DNA from: Selenomonadaceae bacterium UBA2897 | GTDB taxonomy: Bacteria; Bacillota; Negativicutes; Selenomonadales; Selenomonadaceae | Length of the DNA stretch: 55,098 nt | Reading direction: 5' to 3' | Assembly: GCA_002350105.1 (NCBI GenBank) | Contig: DEDT01000029.1 | Coordinates: 64,773 to 119,870 of the forward strand | Shown here: positions 7,909-14,681 of the stretch, piece after piece | How the letters are laid out: the number at the start of each line of letters is the position of its first letter | How positions within the stretch are numbered: the stretch's first letter is position 1 | Notes under the pieces: generated by a model | Databases searched by the model: none | What the model saw: the letters and a program-made list of their open reading frames with translations, nothing else | What the model was told of the DNA's origin: nothing | Made by a program: the position numbers and the translations under genes

Positions 7909-9993
7909 ATGTTTAATTTCTTCTCCGCCAGGAAAGCTGCCGCTGCCCCGGCTCCCCAGCCCGCGCAGGTACCGAGCCCGGCCAGTAGCATCAAGCGGAC
8001 GAATGCGGCCAAGGTGAGCCAGCCCGATGTCAAGACGGCCTATCTGCACGCGAATGAGCTCGACGCCAGCCACATGCGCGACCTCTGCGAGCTGCCGCAG
8101 AGCGCGGCCCTGATCCTCGGCTTCGTCTCGCCGGACCTCGATATGCACACGGTCTCCGCCTCGCTGAAGAAGCTCGCGCCCGCCAACTGCAAGGTCATCC
8201 TCATGACGACCTCGGGTGAGCTCTGCCGCCAGCCGGGGCAGAACACCATCTACTGCGAGGCGCCGGAGAACCGCGGCCGCGTGCTGCTGCAGGCCTTCTC
8301 GCACCGCATGATCGAGGACATCGCCACGATCACCCTGCCGCTCCCGGACGGCGATTTGCGCGCCGGCGAGGTCGAGATGAGCGTCGCCGATCGCGTGGCC
8401 GAGATGCGCGCCACCATCGAGCGCGCGAAAGTCCCGTTCCGCATCAGCGTGAACCACACCTTCGCCCTCGTCTACGTCGACGGCGTATCCGGCTGTGAGA
8501 CGTTCGTGCTGCAGGCACTCTACGACAGCGGCAAGTTCCCCTGCCCCTTCATCGGCGGCAGCGCGGGCGGCAAGATGGACTTCCAGCACACCTACATCTT
8601 CGACGGCGAGCAGTGCCGCGAGGACCACGCCGTCATCACGCTCGTGCGCCTCGCCAAAGATTACCGCTACGGCATCCTGAAGACGCAGGCCGCCGAGCCG
8701 ACAGGCGACAGCTTCAAGATCAGCCGCGCCAACACGGCCCTGCGTTATGTCAAGACCGTCATCGACCCGCAGACGGGCGACGACGTACCCTTCATCGAGG
8801 CCCTGAAGAACTACTTCCACGTACAGAGCGTCGATGAAATCAACGCGAAGATGCAGGAGTACACCTTTGCCACGCGCATCGATAACGAATACTTCATCCG
8901 CACGATTTCCGGCATCGACGAAGCCAACGACTGCGTGAAATTTTTCTGCGATGTCGTCGCGGGTGAGACACTCTACCTCATGAAGCGCCAGCCGCTCACC
9001 CAGACCATCGAGCGCGACCTGCAGAGCTTCCGTCAGGGCAAGCCCGAACCCATTGGCGGCATCCTCAATGACTGCATCCTGCGCCGCCTCGGCTACCCCG
9101 AGGAGATCAAGCACGTCGACGTCTTCCGCAACATCCCCGTGGCCGGCTTCTCCAGCTTCGGCGAGATTGCAGGCCTGCACGTCAACGAGACGCTGACGGC
9201 CATTGCCTTCTATAACGCCCCTGTCGGCACGGCCTTTCACGATGCCTATCTGGACAAATTCGCGCGCATCTATGCGGACTGCCGTGCCTTCTTCCTGCAA
9301 CGCATCATCGATCGCCAGGAACATACAGAGCACCTCAAGGACAGCGTCATCAAGATGTTCGAGGATTACCAGCAGAAGATGCCGGCCATCGTCGAGACCA
9401 TCACGCACATGTCCGACGACGTCGAGGTTATCCAGAACTCCATCAAGAAACTCGCGGGCGGCATCGATGAGCAGACCGGCCTCTTCGACCAACTCATCTC
9501 GCGCAACGGCGAAATTACGCCGAAGCTCGATATGCTCTCGCAGAATACGCAGAAGATCAACGACGTGATGAAGATGATCAACGAAATCGCGGCCCAGACG
9601 AACCTGCTCGCGCTGAACGCCGCCATCGAGGCCGCCCGCGCCGGCGAGGCAGGCCGCGGCTTCTCCGTCGTCGCCCAGGAGGTCCGCAAACTCTCCGAGA
9701 ACACGCAGAGCAGTCTCGCCACCTCCGATGCCGCCATCCGCGTGCTGCTGAACGATGTCAACGAGATCGACACCATCCTCGCCGATAACCACACCTTCGA
9801 GGAAAAGATCAGCGCCTTCGACGAGCACTTCGCCACGGAGATGAAGGACCTGCACAAGAACCTGAACGAGGGCATCACCCACATCCAGCGTTCTGCCGAC
9901 TCCATCCGTTCCCTGCATGCCATCAACGCGAAGACGCAGGAGCACATGCAGGAGCTCACCACCACCATCAAGAATATCGAGCTTGGCATCTGA
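7909..9993 (+). CDS. Cytoplasmic chemoreceptor-like protein with FIST sensor domains
   Basis: The product is 694 residues with no membrane segment. After a Pro/Ala-rich linker (about 10-30) come FIST_N (about 60-240; FALVYVDGVSG, FIGGSAGGKMDF) and FIST_C (about 260-430; VAGFSSFGEIAG). An MCP signalling domain follows, with NLLALNAAIEAARAGEAGRG near residue 565 and VVAQEVRKLSENTQ. FIST domains are sensory modules thought to bind small ligands; the methyl-accepting tip should contact CheA/CheW. The start at 7909 has GAGGTG 7 nt upstream, better than the in-frame ATG at 7849. Its neighbours are not chemotaxis genes. The domain call is confident; the ligand is unknown. Confidence 0.88.
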   Translation: MFNFFSARKAAAAPAPQPAQVPSPASSIKRTNAAKVSQPDVKTAYLHANELDASHMRDLCELPQSAALILGFVSPDLDMHTVSASLKKLAPANCKVILMTTSGELCRQPGQNTIYCEAPENRGRVLLQAFSHRMIEDIATITLPLPDGDLRAGEVEMSVADRVAEMRATIERAKVPFRISVNHTFALVYVDGVSGCETFVLQALYDSGKFPCPFIGGSAGGKMDFQHTYIFDGEQCREDHAVITLVRLAKDYRYGILKTQAAEPTGDSFKISRANTALRYVKTVIDPQTGDDVPFIEALKNYFHVQSVDEINAKMQEYTFATRIDNEYFIRTISGIDEANDCVKFFCDVVAGETLYLMKRQPLTQTIERDLQSFRQGKPEPIGGILNDCILRRLGYPEEIKHVDVFRNIPVAGFSSFGEIAGLHVNETLTAIAFYNAPVGTAFHDAYLDKFARIYADCRAFFLQRIIDRQEHTEHLKDSVIKMFEDYQQKMPAIVETITHMSDDVEVIQNSIKKLAGGIDEQTGLFDQLISRNGEITPKLDMLSQNTQKINDVMKMINEIAAQTNLLALNAAIEAARAGEAGRGFSVVAQEVRKLSENTQSSLATSDAAIRVLLNDVNEIDTILADNHTFEEKISAFDEHFATEMKDLHKNLNEGITHIQRSADSIRSLHAINAKTQEHMQELTTTIKNIELGI

Positions 9994-10002
9994 AGTCTCA
10001 AC

Positions 10003-10031
10003 TTGACGATAGAAATGGAGCATTGTATAAT
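10003..10031 (+). promoter_or_regulatory. Promoter of a plus-strand non-coding RNA
   Basis: TTGACG (10003-10008), a 17-nt spacer and TATAAT (10026-10031) form a near-consensus sigma-70 promoter. It points to a start near 10038, immediately after the FIST receptor gene. Confidence 0.8.
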
Positions 10032-10037
10032 AGGGCT

Positions 10038-10257
10038 GTAAAGCAAACCAAAAGCGCCCTGCCGTTAACAGAGCGCTTCGGGTCGAATGCAGTTCGACGG
10101 TCTACCTGCAGATTCCTGCAAGCATACTCAGAGCGCTGGCAAAAGCTAGAACAAACTTGCTAGAAACGTGCAATTTGAACTTTGACGTTTCTAAATCCAA
10201 AGGTATCACCTCCTGTATTCAATTTTTAGACTGGACATGGCTGTGTCCAGTCTTTTT
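10038..10257 (+). ncRNA. Structured, probably antisense RNA (candidate type I antitoxin)
   Basis: The RNA is about 220 nt, bounded by a near-consensus promoter and an intrinsic terminator (stem gactggaca/tgtccagtc at 10229-10252, then TTTT). Internal stems include tagaaacgt/acgtttcta and gtcgaa/ttcgac. The 5' segment agcgccctg (10053-10061) can pair with either of two copies of cagagcgct (10069-10077, 10129-10137), so two alternative folds are possible. It covers the whole of a 32-codon minus-strand ORF and its Shine-Dalgarno site, hence its internal atcacctcct. It did not match the landmarks I know for RNase P, tmRNA, SRP RNA or a T-box. A 6S-like RNA cannot be excluded. Confidence 0.65.
10102..10200 (-). 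CDS. Small peptide, candidate type I toxin
   Basis: This is a 32-codon ORF with a TTG start at 10200, preceded 8 nt upstream by AGGAGGTGAT, a full-strength Shine-Dalgarno. The peptide has a charged N-terminus and a hydrophobic C-terminal half (FVLAFASALSMLAGIC). A convergent promoter (10260-10288) would make an mRNA whose 5' end folds into the complement of the antisense terminator. The opposite strand encodes a promoter-driven RNA covering the entire ORF. Small size, hydrophobicity, strong RBS and antisense RNA are the pattern of type I toxins. The sequence itself is not recognised, so the role is inference. Confidence 0.45.
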   Translation of the reverse strand: MDLETSKFKLHVSSKFVLAFASALSMLAGICR

Positions 10258-10259
10258 GT

Positions 10260-10288
10260 ATTATAAAACAAATGTATATTCCACACAA
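10260..10288 (-). promoter_or_regulatory. Promoter for the 32-codon peptide mRNA
   Basis: On the minus strand TTGTGT (10283-10288), 17 nt and TATAAT (10260-10265) give a start near 10253, inside the antisense terminator. The two transcripts would therefore overlap almost completely. Confidence 0.55.
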
Positions 10289-10301
10289 ACCAGTAATAAA
10301 A

Positions 10302-10323
10302 AAAGACCGCTTTCGCAGTCTTT
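10302..10323 (-). terminator. Terminator of tRNA-Ala
   Basis: On the minus strand the 9-bp stem AAAGACTGC/GCGGTCTTT with a GAAA tetraloop is followed by a run of T. It lies 11 nt after the CCA end of the tRNA. Confidence 0.8.
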
Positions 10324-10334
10324 AAGATTTCCAA

Positions 10335-10410
<76 letters not shown>

Positions 10411-10452
10411 GATTCAGTTGTTGCCGTTTCATATCTCTCAACGACGAATACT

Positions 10453-10481
10453 ATTATAGAGCAACCGTGTGCTCTTGTCAA
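10453..10481 (-). promoter_or_regulatory. Promoter of tRNA-Ala
   Basis: TTGACA (10476-10481), a 17-nt spacer and TATAAT (10453-10458) on the minus strand form a consensus promoter about 40 nt before the tRNA 5' end. Confidence 0.85.
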
Positions 10482-10508
10482 CACTTTTTTACAAAAACTT
10501 TATCCATT

Positions 10509-12290
10509 TCATTTTAGCTCTGCATCGTAGTCGATGCCGTGCACGATGCGCCGGCGCGTGGCGTCGAAGGCGGGATTGATGACGCTCTTGGCCGGATCGT
10601 ACTCCGGCGTACGGATATCGAGCAGATCGAGGAGCGTATGCAACAGGTCGTCCGTCATATAGGGACGCTGAGTCGCAGCGCAGATGGCCTGCCACTTCTC
10701 CGGATGGTGCGCGCGGTAGGCGGGCGACGCCCAGATGAGAAGCGGCACCTCGCAGGTGGCCTTCGTCGGATGCTCCTCCACATGCCCCGAGAAATGGCGG
10801 CCATTGTCGTAGAGGTCTTCGCCGTGATCGGGGATGTAGATGACGAGCGCCTCCTTGTCGGCGAACTTGCCGATGAGCGAGCTCACCACGAAGTCGTTGT
10901 AGTAGATGGCATTCTCGTACTGCGCCACTTCCAGCTTTTCCTTGTCATCCAGCTGGTCCTGCGGCGGCGGTACATCCGCCGGCGTAAACCTCGTAAAGAT
11001 ATAGGGATAGCGCATGTAGTAGAGGCCATGCCCGCCCATGAGGTGCAGCACATAGAAATTCTTCATCGCCGGCCGGGCCATCGCCTCGTCGAGCAGCGAG
11101 AAAAGCTGCTCGTCCAGCGTGCCGTTATCCTCGTGGGACTCGCGCAGCTGCGTGAAGTGCTTCTCATCGGCGCGGCTCGCAAAGAGCTGGGCTACATTGC
11201 CCCAGATCCCCGAGCTCTCCTGATTCGAGAGCCACCAGGTGCGGTAGCCCGCCGCCTTCATTACGTCGATGAAGTTATGATGCTCGTACCACGGCTTATC
11301 CGACTCCAGATCCGCAAAGGTCAGCAGGCGCCGCAGCACCGCCACCGTCGCGGTCGCTGGCGCAATCGTATCGCGAAAGACCGCGAGCTCGCCCTTGGCC
11401 GCCAGCGCATCGAGGTTCGGCGTGTTCGCCAGCGGATAGCCGTAGAGATGCATGCGGCTGCGCGAAGTCGATTCGCCGATGATGAAGGCCACATATGGTA
11501 CATCGCTTTCATTTCGCGTAATTTCCACGTCTGTGGCCGCCTGTGCCGCCAGCTTGTCAAAGGCACGGATATTCGTCACGGCCGTATCTGCCGCCCGCGC
11601 TACGCGCACGATGGGGATGTCGAGGCTGTCATTGATCACGAAGCTGTGCCACTCTGTCCAAAGTGACCAGCCGCTCACGGCAAAGACGAGCAGCAGCGGC
11701 ACGGGCAGCCAACGCTGCCAGCGCGGCCAGTGGTACCAGCGCGGGCACGTCATCCCCTGCCAGCGTGACAAAGTACGGCGCCGCAGGGGCGTATACCAGT
11801 CACGCGGCCAGCTCACGACCTGCAGCGGCAGCCAGCGCCAGCCCCGGCTTCGCCAAAGCCTCCGCCAGCGCCAACCGTGCCCCCGCCGCCAGAAATACCG
11901 CAGAAGCACAAACAGCAGGCAGATTCCCAGGATAACCCCCATACCGCGCCAGCCCACGTACATCTGCAGATACTCCCTCGCCTCGCGCGGATTCGTCTGC
12001 AGGATAGCCGTGACGATGCCCGCGCCCACGAGCGTCTGATACTCGATGATCGTGAAGAGCTCCAGGGCAAAGAGCAGGCACGAAACGCCCACGACGAGAC
12101 CAAAGAGCCCCCGCCGCAGGGCGCGCCAGGGCACAAGCCAAAGCAGCCAGGCAGCAAGCATCGCGCCCGTCAACACGAAGATCGCGTCAACCGTCAACAC
12201 GCCGGGCTGCGTCATCCCATACGTATGCAGATTCAGCCACGCGATGGGCAGGAAATTCAGCAGAAAAAGAAAAATTCCCCAACGAAACAT
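10509..12290 (-). CDS. Membrane-anchored sulfatase-fold phosphoethanolamine transferase (EptA/CptA-like)
   Basis: The product is 593 residues. The N-terminal third holds about five membrane segments (first at residues 3-22), with a very Arg/Trp-rich cytoplasmic loop at about 130-190. The sulfatase/alkaline-phosphatase fold follows: YVAFIIGESTSRSRMHLYGY with the nucleophilic Thr, LLTF, LHLMGGHG and YIPDHGEDLYD for metal ligands. Such enzymes move phosphoethanolamine onto lipid A, core sugars or similar acceptors on the periplasmic face, which fits an LPS-bearing Negativicute. The start has AAAGGAG 8 nt upstream. It is monocistronic, between two candidate toxin-antitoxin loci. The exact acceptor cannot be read from sequence. 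Confidence 0.85.
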   Translation of the reverse strand: MFRWGIFLFLLNFLPIAWLNLHTYGMTQPGVLTVDAIFVLTGAMLAAWLLWLVPWRALRRGLFGLVVGVSCLLFALELFTIIEYQTLVGAGIVTAILQTNPREAREYLQMYVGWRGMGVILGICLLFVLLRYFWRRGHGWRWRRLWRSRGWRWLPLQVVSWPRDWYTPLRRRTLSRWQGMTCPRWYHWPRWQRWLPVPLLLVFAVSGWSLWTEWHSFVINDSLDIPIVRVARAADTAVTNIRAFDKLAAQAATDVEITRNESDVPYVAFIIGESTSRSRMHLYGYPLANTPNLDALAAKGELAVFRDTIAPATATVAVLRRLLTFADLESDKPWYEHHNFIDVMKAAGYRTWWLSNQESSGIWGNVAQLFASRADEKHFTQLRESHEDNGTLDEQLFSLLDEAMARPAMKNFYVLHLMGGHGLYYMRYPYIFTRFTPADVPPPQDQLDDKEKLEVAQYENAIYYNDFVVSSLIGKFADKEALVIYIPDHGEDLYDNGRHFSGHVEEHPTKATCEVPLLIWASPAYRAHHPEKWQAICAATQRPYMTDDLLHTLLDLLDIRTPEYDPAKSVINPAFDATRRRIVHGIDYDAELK

Positions 12291-12305
12291 AAACAGGCTC
12301 CTTTA

Positions 12306-12334
12306 TTGCACCAGAGCTCCGAACGTAGTATAAT
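12306..12334 (+). promoter_or_regulatory. Plus-strand promoter, candidate antisense RNA, overlapping the eptA-like gene upstream region
   Basis: TTGCAC (12306-12311), 17 nt and TATAAT (12329-12334) predict a start near 12341. The RNA would contain stems acacta/tagtgt and gtaaccgc/gcggttac (about 12400-12440) and run antisense to the 20-codon peptide at 12435-12497. The same segment must contain the promoter of the divergent transferase gene (TATACT on the minus strand here). Confidence 0.65.
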
Positions 12335-12434
12335 AGAGCTATAGGAAGAGACCACCGATAGACGGTTGGGCAGCCTCGCTCGTTAGTTAACACTACGGAT
12401 AGTGTAACCGCGTAAGTTTAGCTGGCTATGGCGG

Positions 12435-12497
12435 TTACTGCTTTACAACAATGAGGATACAAAGAATCAGTAGTAGAACTACGATCAATTGCTCCAC
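12435..12497 (-). CDS. 20-residue hydrophobic peptide, candidate type I toxin (Ibs-like size and composition)
   Basis: The GTG start at 12497 is preceded by GAGGTGAT at about 8 nt, an excellent Shine-Dalgarno. The peptide starts MEQLIVVLLLIL and ends VVKQ: a short membrane helix between a charged N-terminus and a Lys-Gln tail, like the 18-19-residue Ibs toxins in length and composition. The opposite strand carries a good promoter at 12306-12334 directed at it. No clear minus-strand promoter was found; element F lies directly upstream where one would be expected. The function is inferred from architecture only. Confidence 0.45.
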   Translation of the reverse strand: MEQLIVVLLLILCILIVVKQ

Positions 12498-12542
12498 GGG
12501 GATCACCTCGTTTCAAAGGTATTTCGCCTTTCCGCAAGGCCA

Positions 12543-12706
12543 AGGGAGCCAATGATAAGAATCGCTCACCCATCTCGCCGCATCTTTTTCGCTTCCTCTT
12601 CGTCGATAAATCTCGGCGTAGCAACCGCTACGCCTGCGGTTTATCTCCTCGATGAAACAAAAAATCTACGGCTATCTGGGCGACCTCACTTTATCATTGG
12701 CTCCCT
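12543..12706. repeat. Palindromic element F (different core)
   Basis: A 164-bp imperfect palindrome. The outer arms agggagccaatgataa (12543-12558) and its exact reverse complement (12691-12706) are perfect over 16 bp. The inside is an imperfect palindrome centred on the hairpin ggcgtagc-aacc-gctacgcc. The core sequence differs from A-E but the architecture (perfect outer arms, drifting inner arms) is the same. It lies between a candidate toxin locus and the TPR-like gene. Confidence 0.75.
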
Positions 12707-12769
12707 CCCCAACCGCCTACCGTTATGGTGGCCTCTCCATAAATGGCATTATAACACGTTTGTGTTGCT

Positions 12770-12797
12770 AAAGCAATGTACAAAAGTACATTGCTTT
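12770..12797 (+). terminator. Perfect hairpin in the leader of the TPR-like gene
   Basis: aaagcaatgtac-AAAA-gtacattgcttt is a perfect 12-bp stem followed by CTTTA and, 8 nt later, by the ribosome binding site GTAGGAGG. It could terminate upstream transcripts or act as an attenuator. TATAAC at about 12750 is a possible -10 just before it. Confidence 0.55.
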
Positions 12798-12816
12798 CTT
12801 TATGTAGGAGGACTCT

Positions 12817-13521
12817 ATGACACAGGACACTTTCCACAAGCTCGTTCATCTCGTACTTGATTCGCCCGCACGGCCGCCCGAGAAGCTCTTCATCGGCGGC
12901 ATGGATAACTGGCACGCCCGCGCCCGCCTCGCCCACTTCCTCGCGATGCAGGGCATCGACAAGCAGGATGAGGCACTGGAGCTTTTCAGGAGCGTCGTGG
13001 AACAGGAGGTAGATGAGGAACAGCCCGAGGATGTCGAGGAGAAGGTCTTCGCCCTGCAGCGCCTGAGCTCGCTGGAGCGGGAACTCGGCCAGAAGGACGA
13101 GGCGCTGAAGCATATCGATGCCGCCATCGAGCTCGCGGAGTCCACAGATTTCCTCTACAAATACATCCTGCGCGGCGAGCTCTGGGGCGACCGCTGGAAC
13201 CTCATGCATGCCATGGATATGACGAAGGATGCCGAGTCCGAGGTGGATGAGCGCATCGCGGCCTACCAGGATATCCCCATCGAGCACAACAGCTATCTCT
13301 ACTACGGCTACCGTTTCAAGGCGATGCTCGCAGCCGAGCGCGGCGTCACGCTCGTGGCGAAAGACTACATGCACATGGCGCTGCATGCGATGGAGATCCC
13401 GGAGCAGTACAAGGACGGCCTCGAAAAGGCTTTCGCCGCGACGCACGACAATGCGTCGTGGATTCTCAACGCAGTGGACCGCGCCACGCCGAACCCGGAT
13501 AATCTGCACTGGGATATATGA
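12817..13521 (+). CDS. TPR-like protein of unknown function
   Basis: The 234-residue product is acidic, soluble and almost wholly helical, with repeats of the form DEALELFRSVVEQE and DEALKHIDAAIELAES that suggest two or three tetratricopeptide-like units (about residues 45-115). No catalytic motif, signal peptide or membrane segment was seen. The family is not recognised. GTAGGAGG lies 7 nt before the ATG, and a perfect hairpin precedes it. It stands alone, convergent with the YitT gene, and palindromic element E begins 16 nt after its stop. Confidence 0.75.
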   Translation: MTQDTFHKLVHLVLDSPARPPEKLFIGGMDNWHARARLAHFLAMQGIDKQDEALELFRSVVEQEVDEEQPEDVEEKVFALQRLSSLERELGQKDEALKHIDAAIELAESTDFLYKYILRGELWGDRWNLMHAMDMTKDAESEVDERIAAYQDIPIEHNSYLYYGYRFKAMLAAERGVTLVAKDYMHMALHAMEIPEQYKDGLEKAFAATHDNASWILNAVDRATPNPDNLHWDI

Positions 13522-13537
13522 TTCGAGATAAACGACC

Positions 13538-13632
13538 GCCGACAACGGCGATAAGCAACGTTACGCTGAGAAAATTTTTCCTGCTTTACGCAAATTTCCA
13601 ACGCTTCACTTTTGCTTATCGCCGTTGTCGGC
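13538..13632. repeat. Palindromic element E (short form)
   Basis: A 95-bp element at the convergent 3' ends of two genes. The outer arms 13538-13558 (gccgacaacggcgataagca...) and 13612-13632 are perfectly complementary over 21 bp. The core is reduced to about 53 bp: ACGCTGAGAAAATTTTTCC on one side and CAAATTTCCAACGCTTCAC on the other, i.e. the two ends of the A-D cores without the central hairpin. No T-run terminator is present otherwise. Confidence 0.87.
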
Positions 13633-13654
13633 TACGTTTGCGGCAAAATACTCC

Positions 13655-14596
13655 TCATCTTTGCTGGGGAGTATTTTTTTGCCTTTCCTGCGCTTGCGCC
13701 TGCTCCTCCTCCCACTTGGCGCGGGCGGATTCGTAGCTTTCGCAGGCGAGGGTAAAGCCCTTGCCTCTGACTTCGGAGGTGTCGGAGACGATCATGAAGG
13801 CCTGCGGGTCGAAGTGGTTGACGATGGTCTTGACGCGGCTGACCTGCGTGAGGCGCACGACCATGAAGAGGATGTCCTTGCGCTCGCCGGCAAAACCGCC
13901 GCGGCCGTCGAGGAAGGTTGTGCCGTGACCGATTTCCTGCATGAGTTCGCGGCTGATGATCTGCGCCTGCGGCGAGATGACCATGACGGATTTTTCGCGG
14001 TTGAGGCCGGCCGTCACGCGATTCGTGAGTTCGGCCGTCACGTAGATAGCCACGAGCGTGAAGAGTGCTTCCTGCAGCGTGAACATGAAGGCGGAGCTCA
14101 TGACGATGATAAAGTTGAGCACGAAGACGACCGTGCCCACGTCGAGCGCGTAGTATTTCTTGACCACGGCGGCGACGACGTCGAGGCCGCCCGTGTTCGC
14201 GTTGGCACGAAAGACGAGGCCGAAGCCGATGCCCGCGAGCACGCCGCCGAATATGGCGCAGAGCATGGGATCCTCCGCCACCTGCCAGGCGACCATGAAG
14301 TGCGTGGCATCGAGAATGACGGAGAGCACGACCGTGCCCACGATGGTATCCCAGGCGTAGAGGCGGCCGAAGACACGGTACGCGAGGTAGATAATCGGCA
14401 GGTTGTAGACGAGGTTCTGCATGCCGACGGGCAGGCCCGTGAGGTAGTAGACGATGAGGGCGAGACCGCTGAGGCCGCCCGTGAGCAGGTGCGCCGGGAT
14501 GAGGAACAGGTTGAAGCCCAGGCACGTGACGAGGCAGCCCAAAGTAATCTGCAGATAGCGCTGCAGGTGCTTCCGTACAACCGATTGTGCTAGCAA
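13655..14596 (-). CDS. YitT family membrane protein (DUF161 + DUF2179)
   Basis: The 313-residue product has about five membrane segments (LGCLVTCLGFNLFLIPAHLL, GLALIVYYLTGLP, IVGTVVLSVILD and others) with the motif NANTGGLDVVA. A cytoplasmic DUF2179 domain (FLDGRGGFAGERKDIL) and a charged C-terminal tail follow. The biochemical role of the family is not established. The start is a TTG at 14596 with AAAGGAG 7 nt upstream; the much longer open frame upstream overlaps nif3 and is not coding. The leader has a strong hairpin aggggcg/cgcccct at about 14637-14655. It is probably read through from trmK-nif3. Confidence 0.85.
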   Translation of the reverse strand: MLAQSVVRKHLQRYLQITLGCLVTCLGFNLFLIPAHLLTGGLSGLALIVYYLTGLPVGMQNLVYNLPIIYLAYRVFGRLYAWDTIVGTVVLSVILDATHFMVAWQVAEDPMLCAIFGGVLAGIGFGLVFRANANTGGLDVVAAVVKKYYALDVGTVVFVLNFIIVMSSAFMFTLQEALFTLVAIYVTAELTNRVTAGLNREKSVMVISPQAQIISRELMQEIGHGTTFLDGRGGFAGERKDILFMVVRLTQVSRVKTIVNHFDPQAFMIVSDTSEVRGKGFTLACESYESARAKWEEEQAQAQERQKNTPQQR

Positions 14597-14681
14597 AATG
14601 TACACTCCTTTTGGTTCGAGGCAAACGACCGCCGACAGGGGCGGTAAGCGCCCCTCCGCCGCCTGCCCCTCGTATCCACCG

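Noticed and set aside
7840..10023. 727-codon minus-strand open frame opposite the FIST chemoreceptor
   Set aside because: It is a shadow of the GC-rich coding strand: Val/Asp/Gly-rich low-complexity translation, no family motifs, and a clear domain protein on the other strand.
10038..10257. RNase P RNA, tmRNA, SRP RNA or 6S RNA identity for the plus-strand RNA
   Set aside because: Conserved landmarks of RNase P, tmRNA and SRP RNA are missing. A 6S-like closing stem and central bubble was not evident, though this cannot be excluded by eye.
12420..12510. The sequence atcacctc at 12502-12509 (and atcacctcct near 10204) as a 16S rRNA 3'-end fragment
   Set aside because: Both are simply the complements of strong Shine-Dalgarno sites of minus-strand short ORFs; no other rRNA sequence surrounds them.
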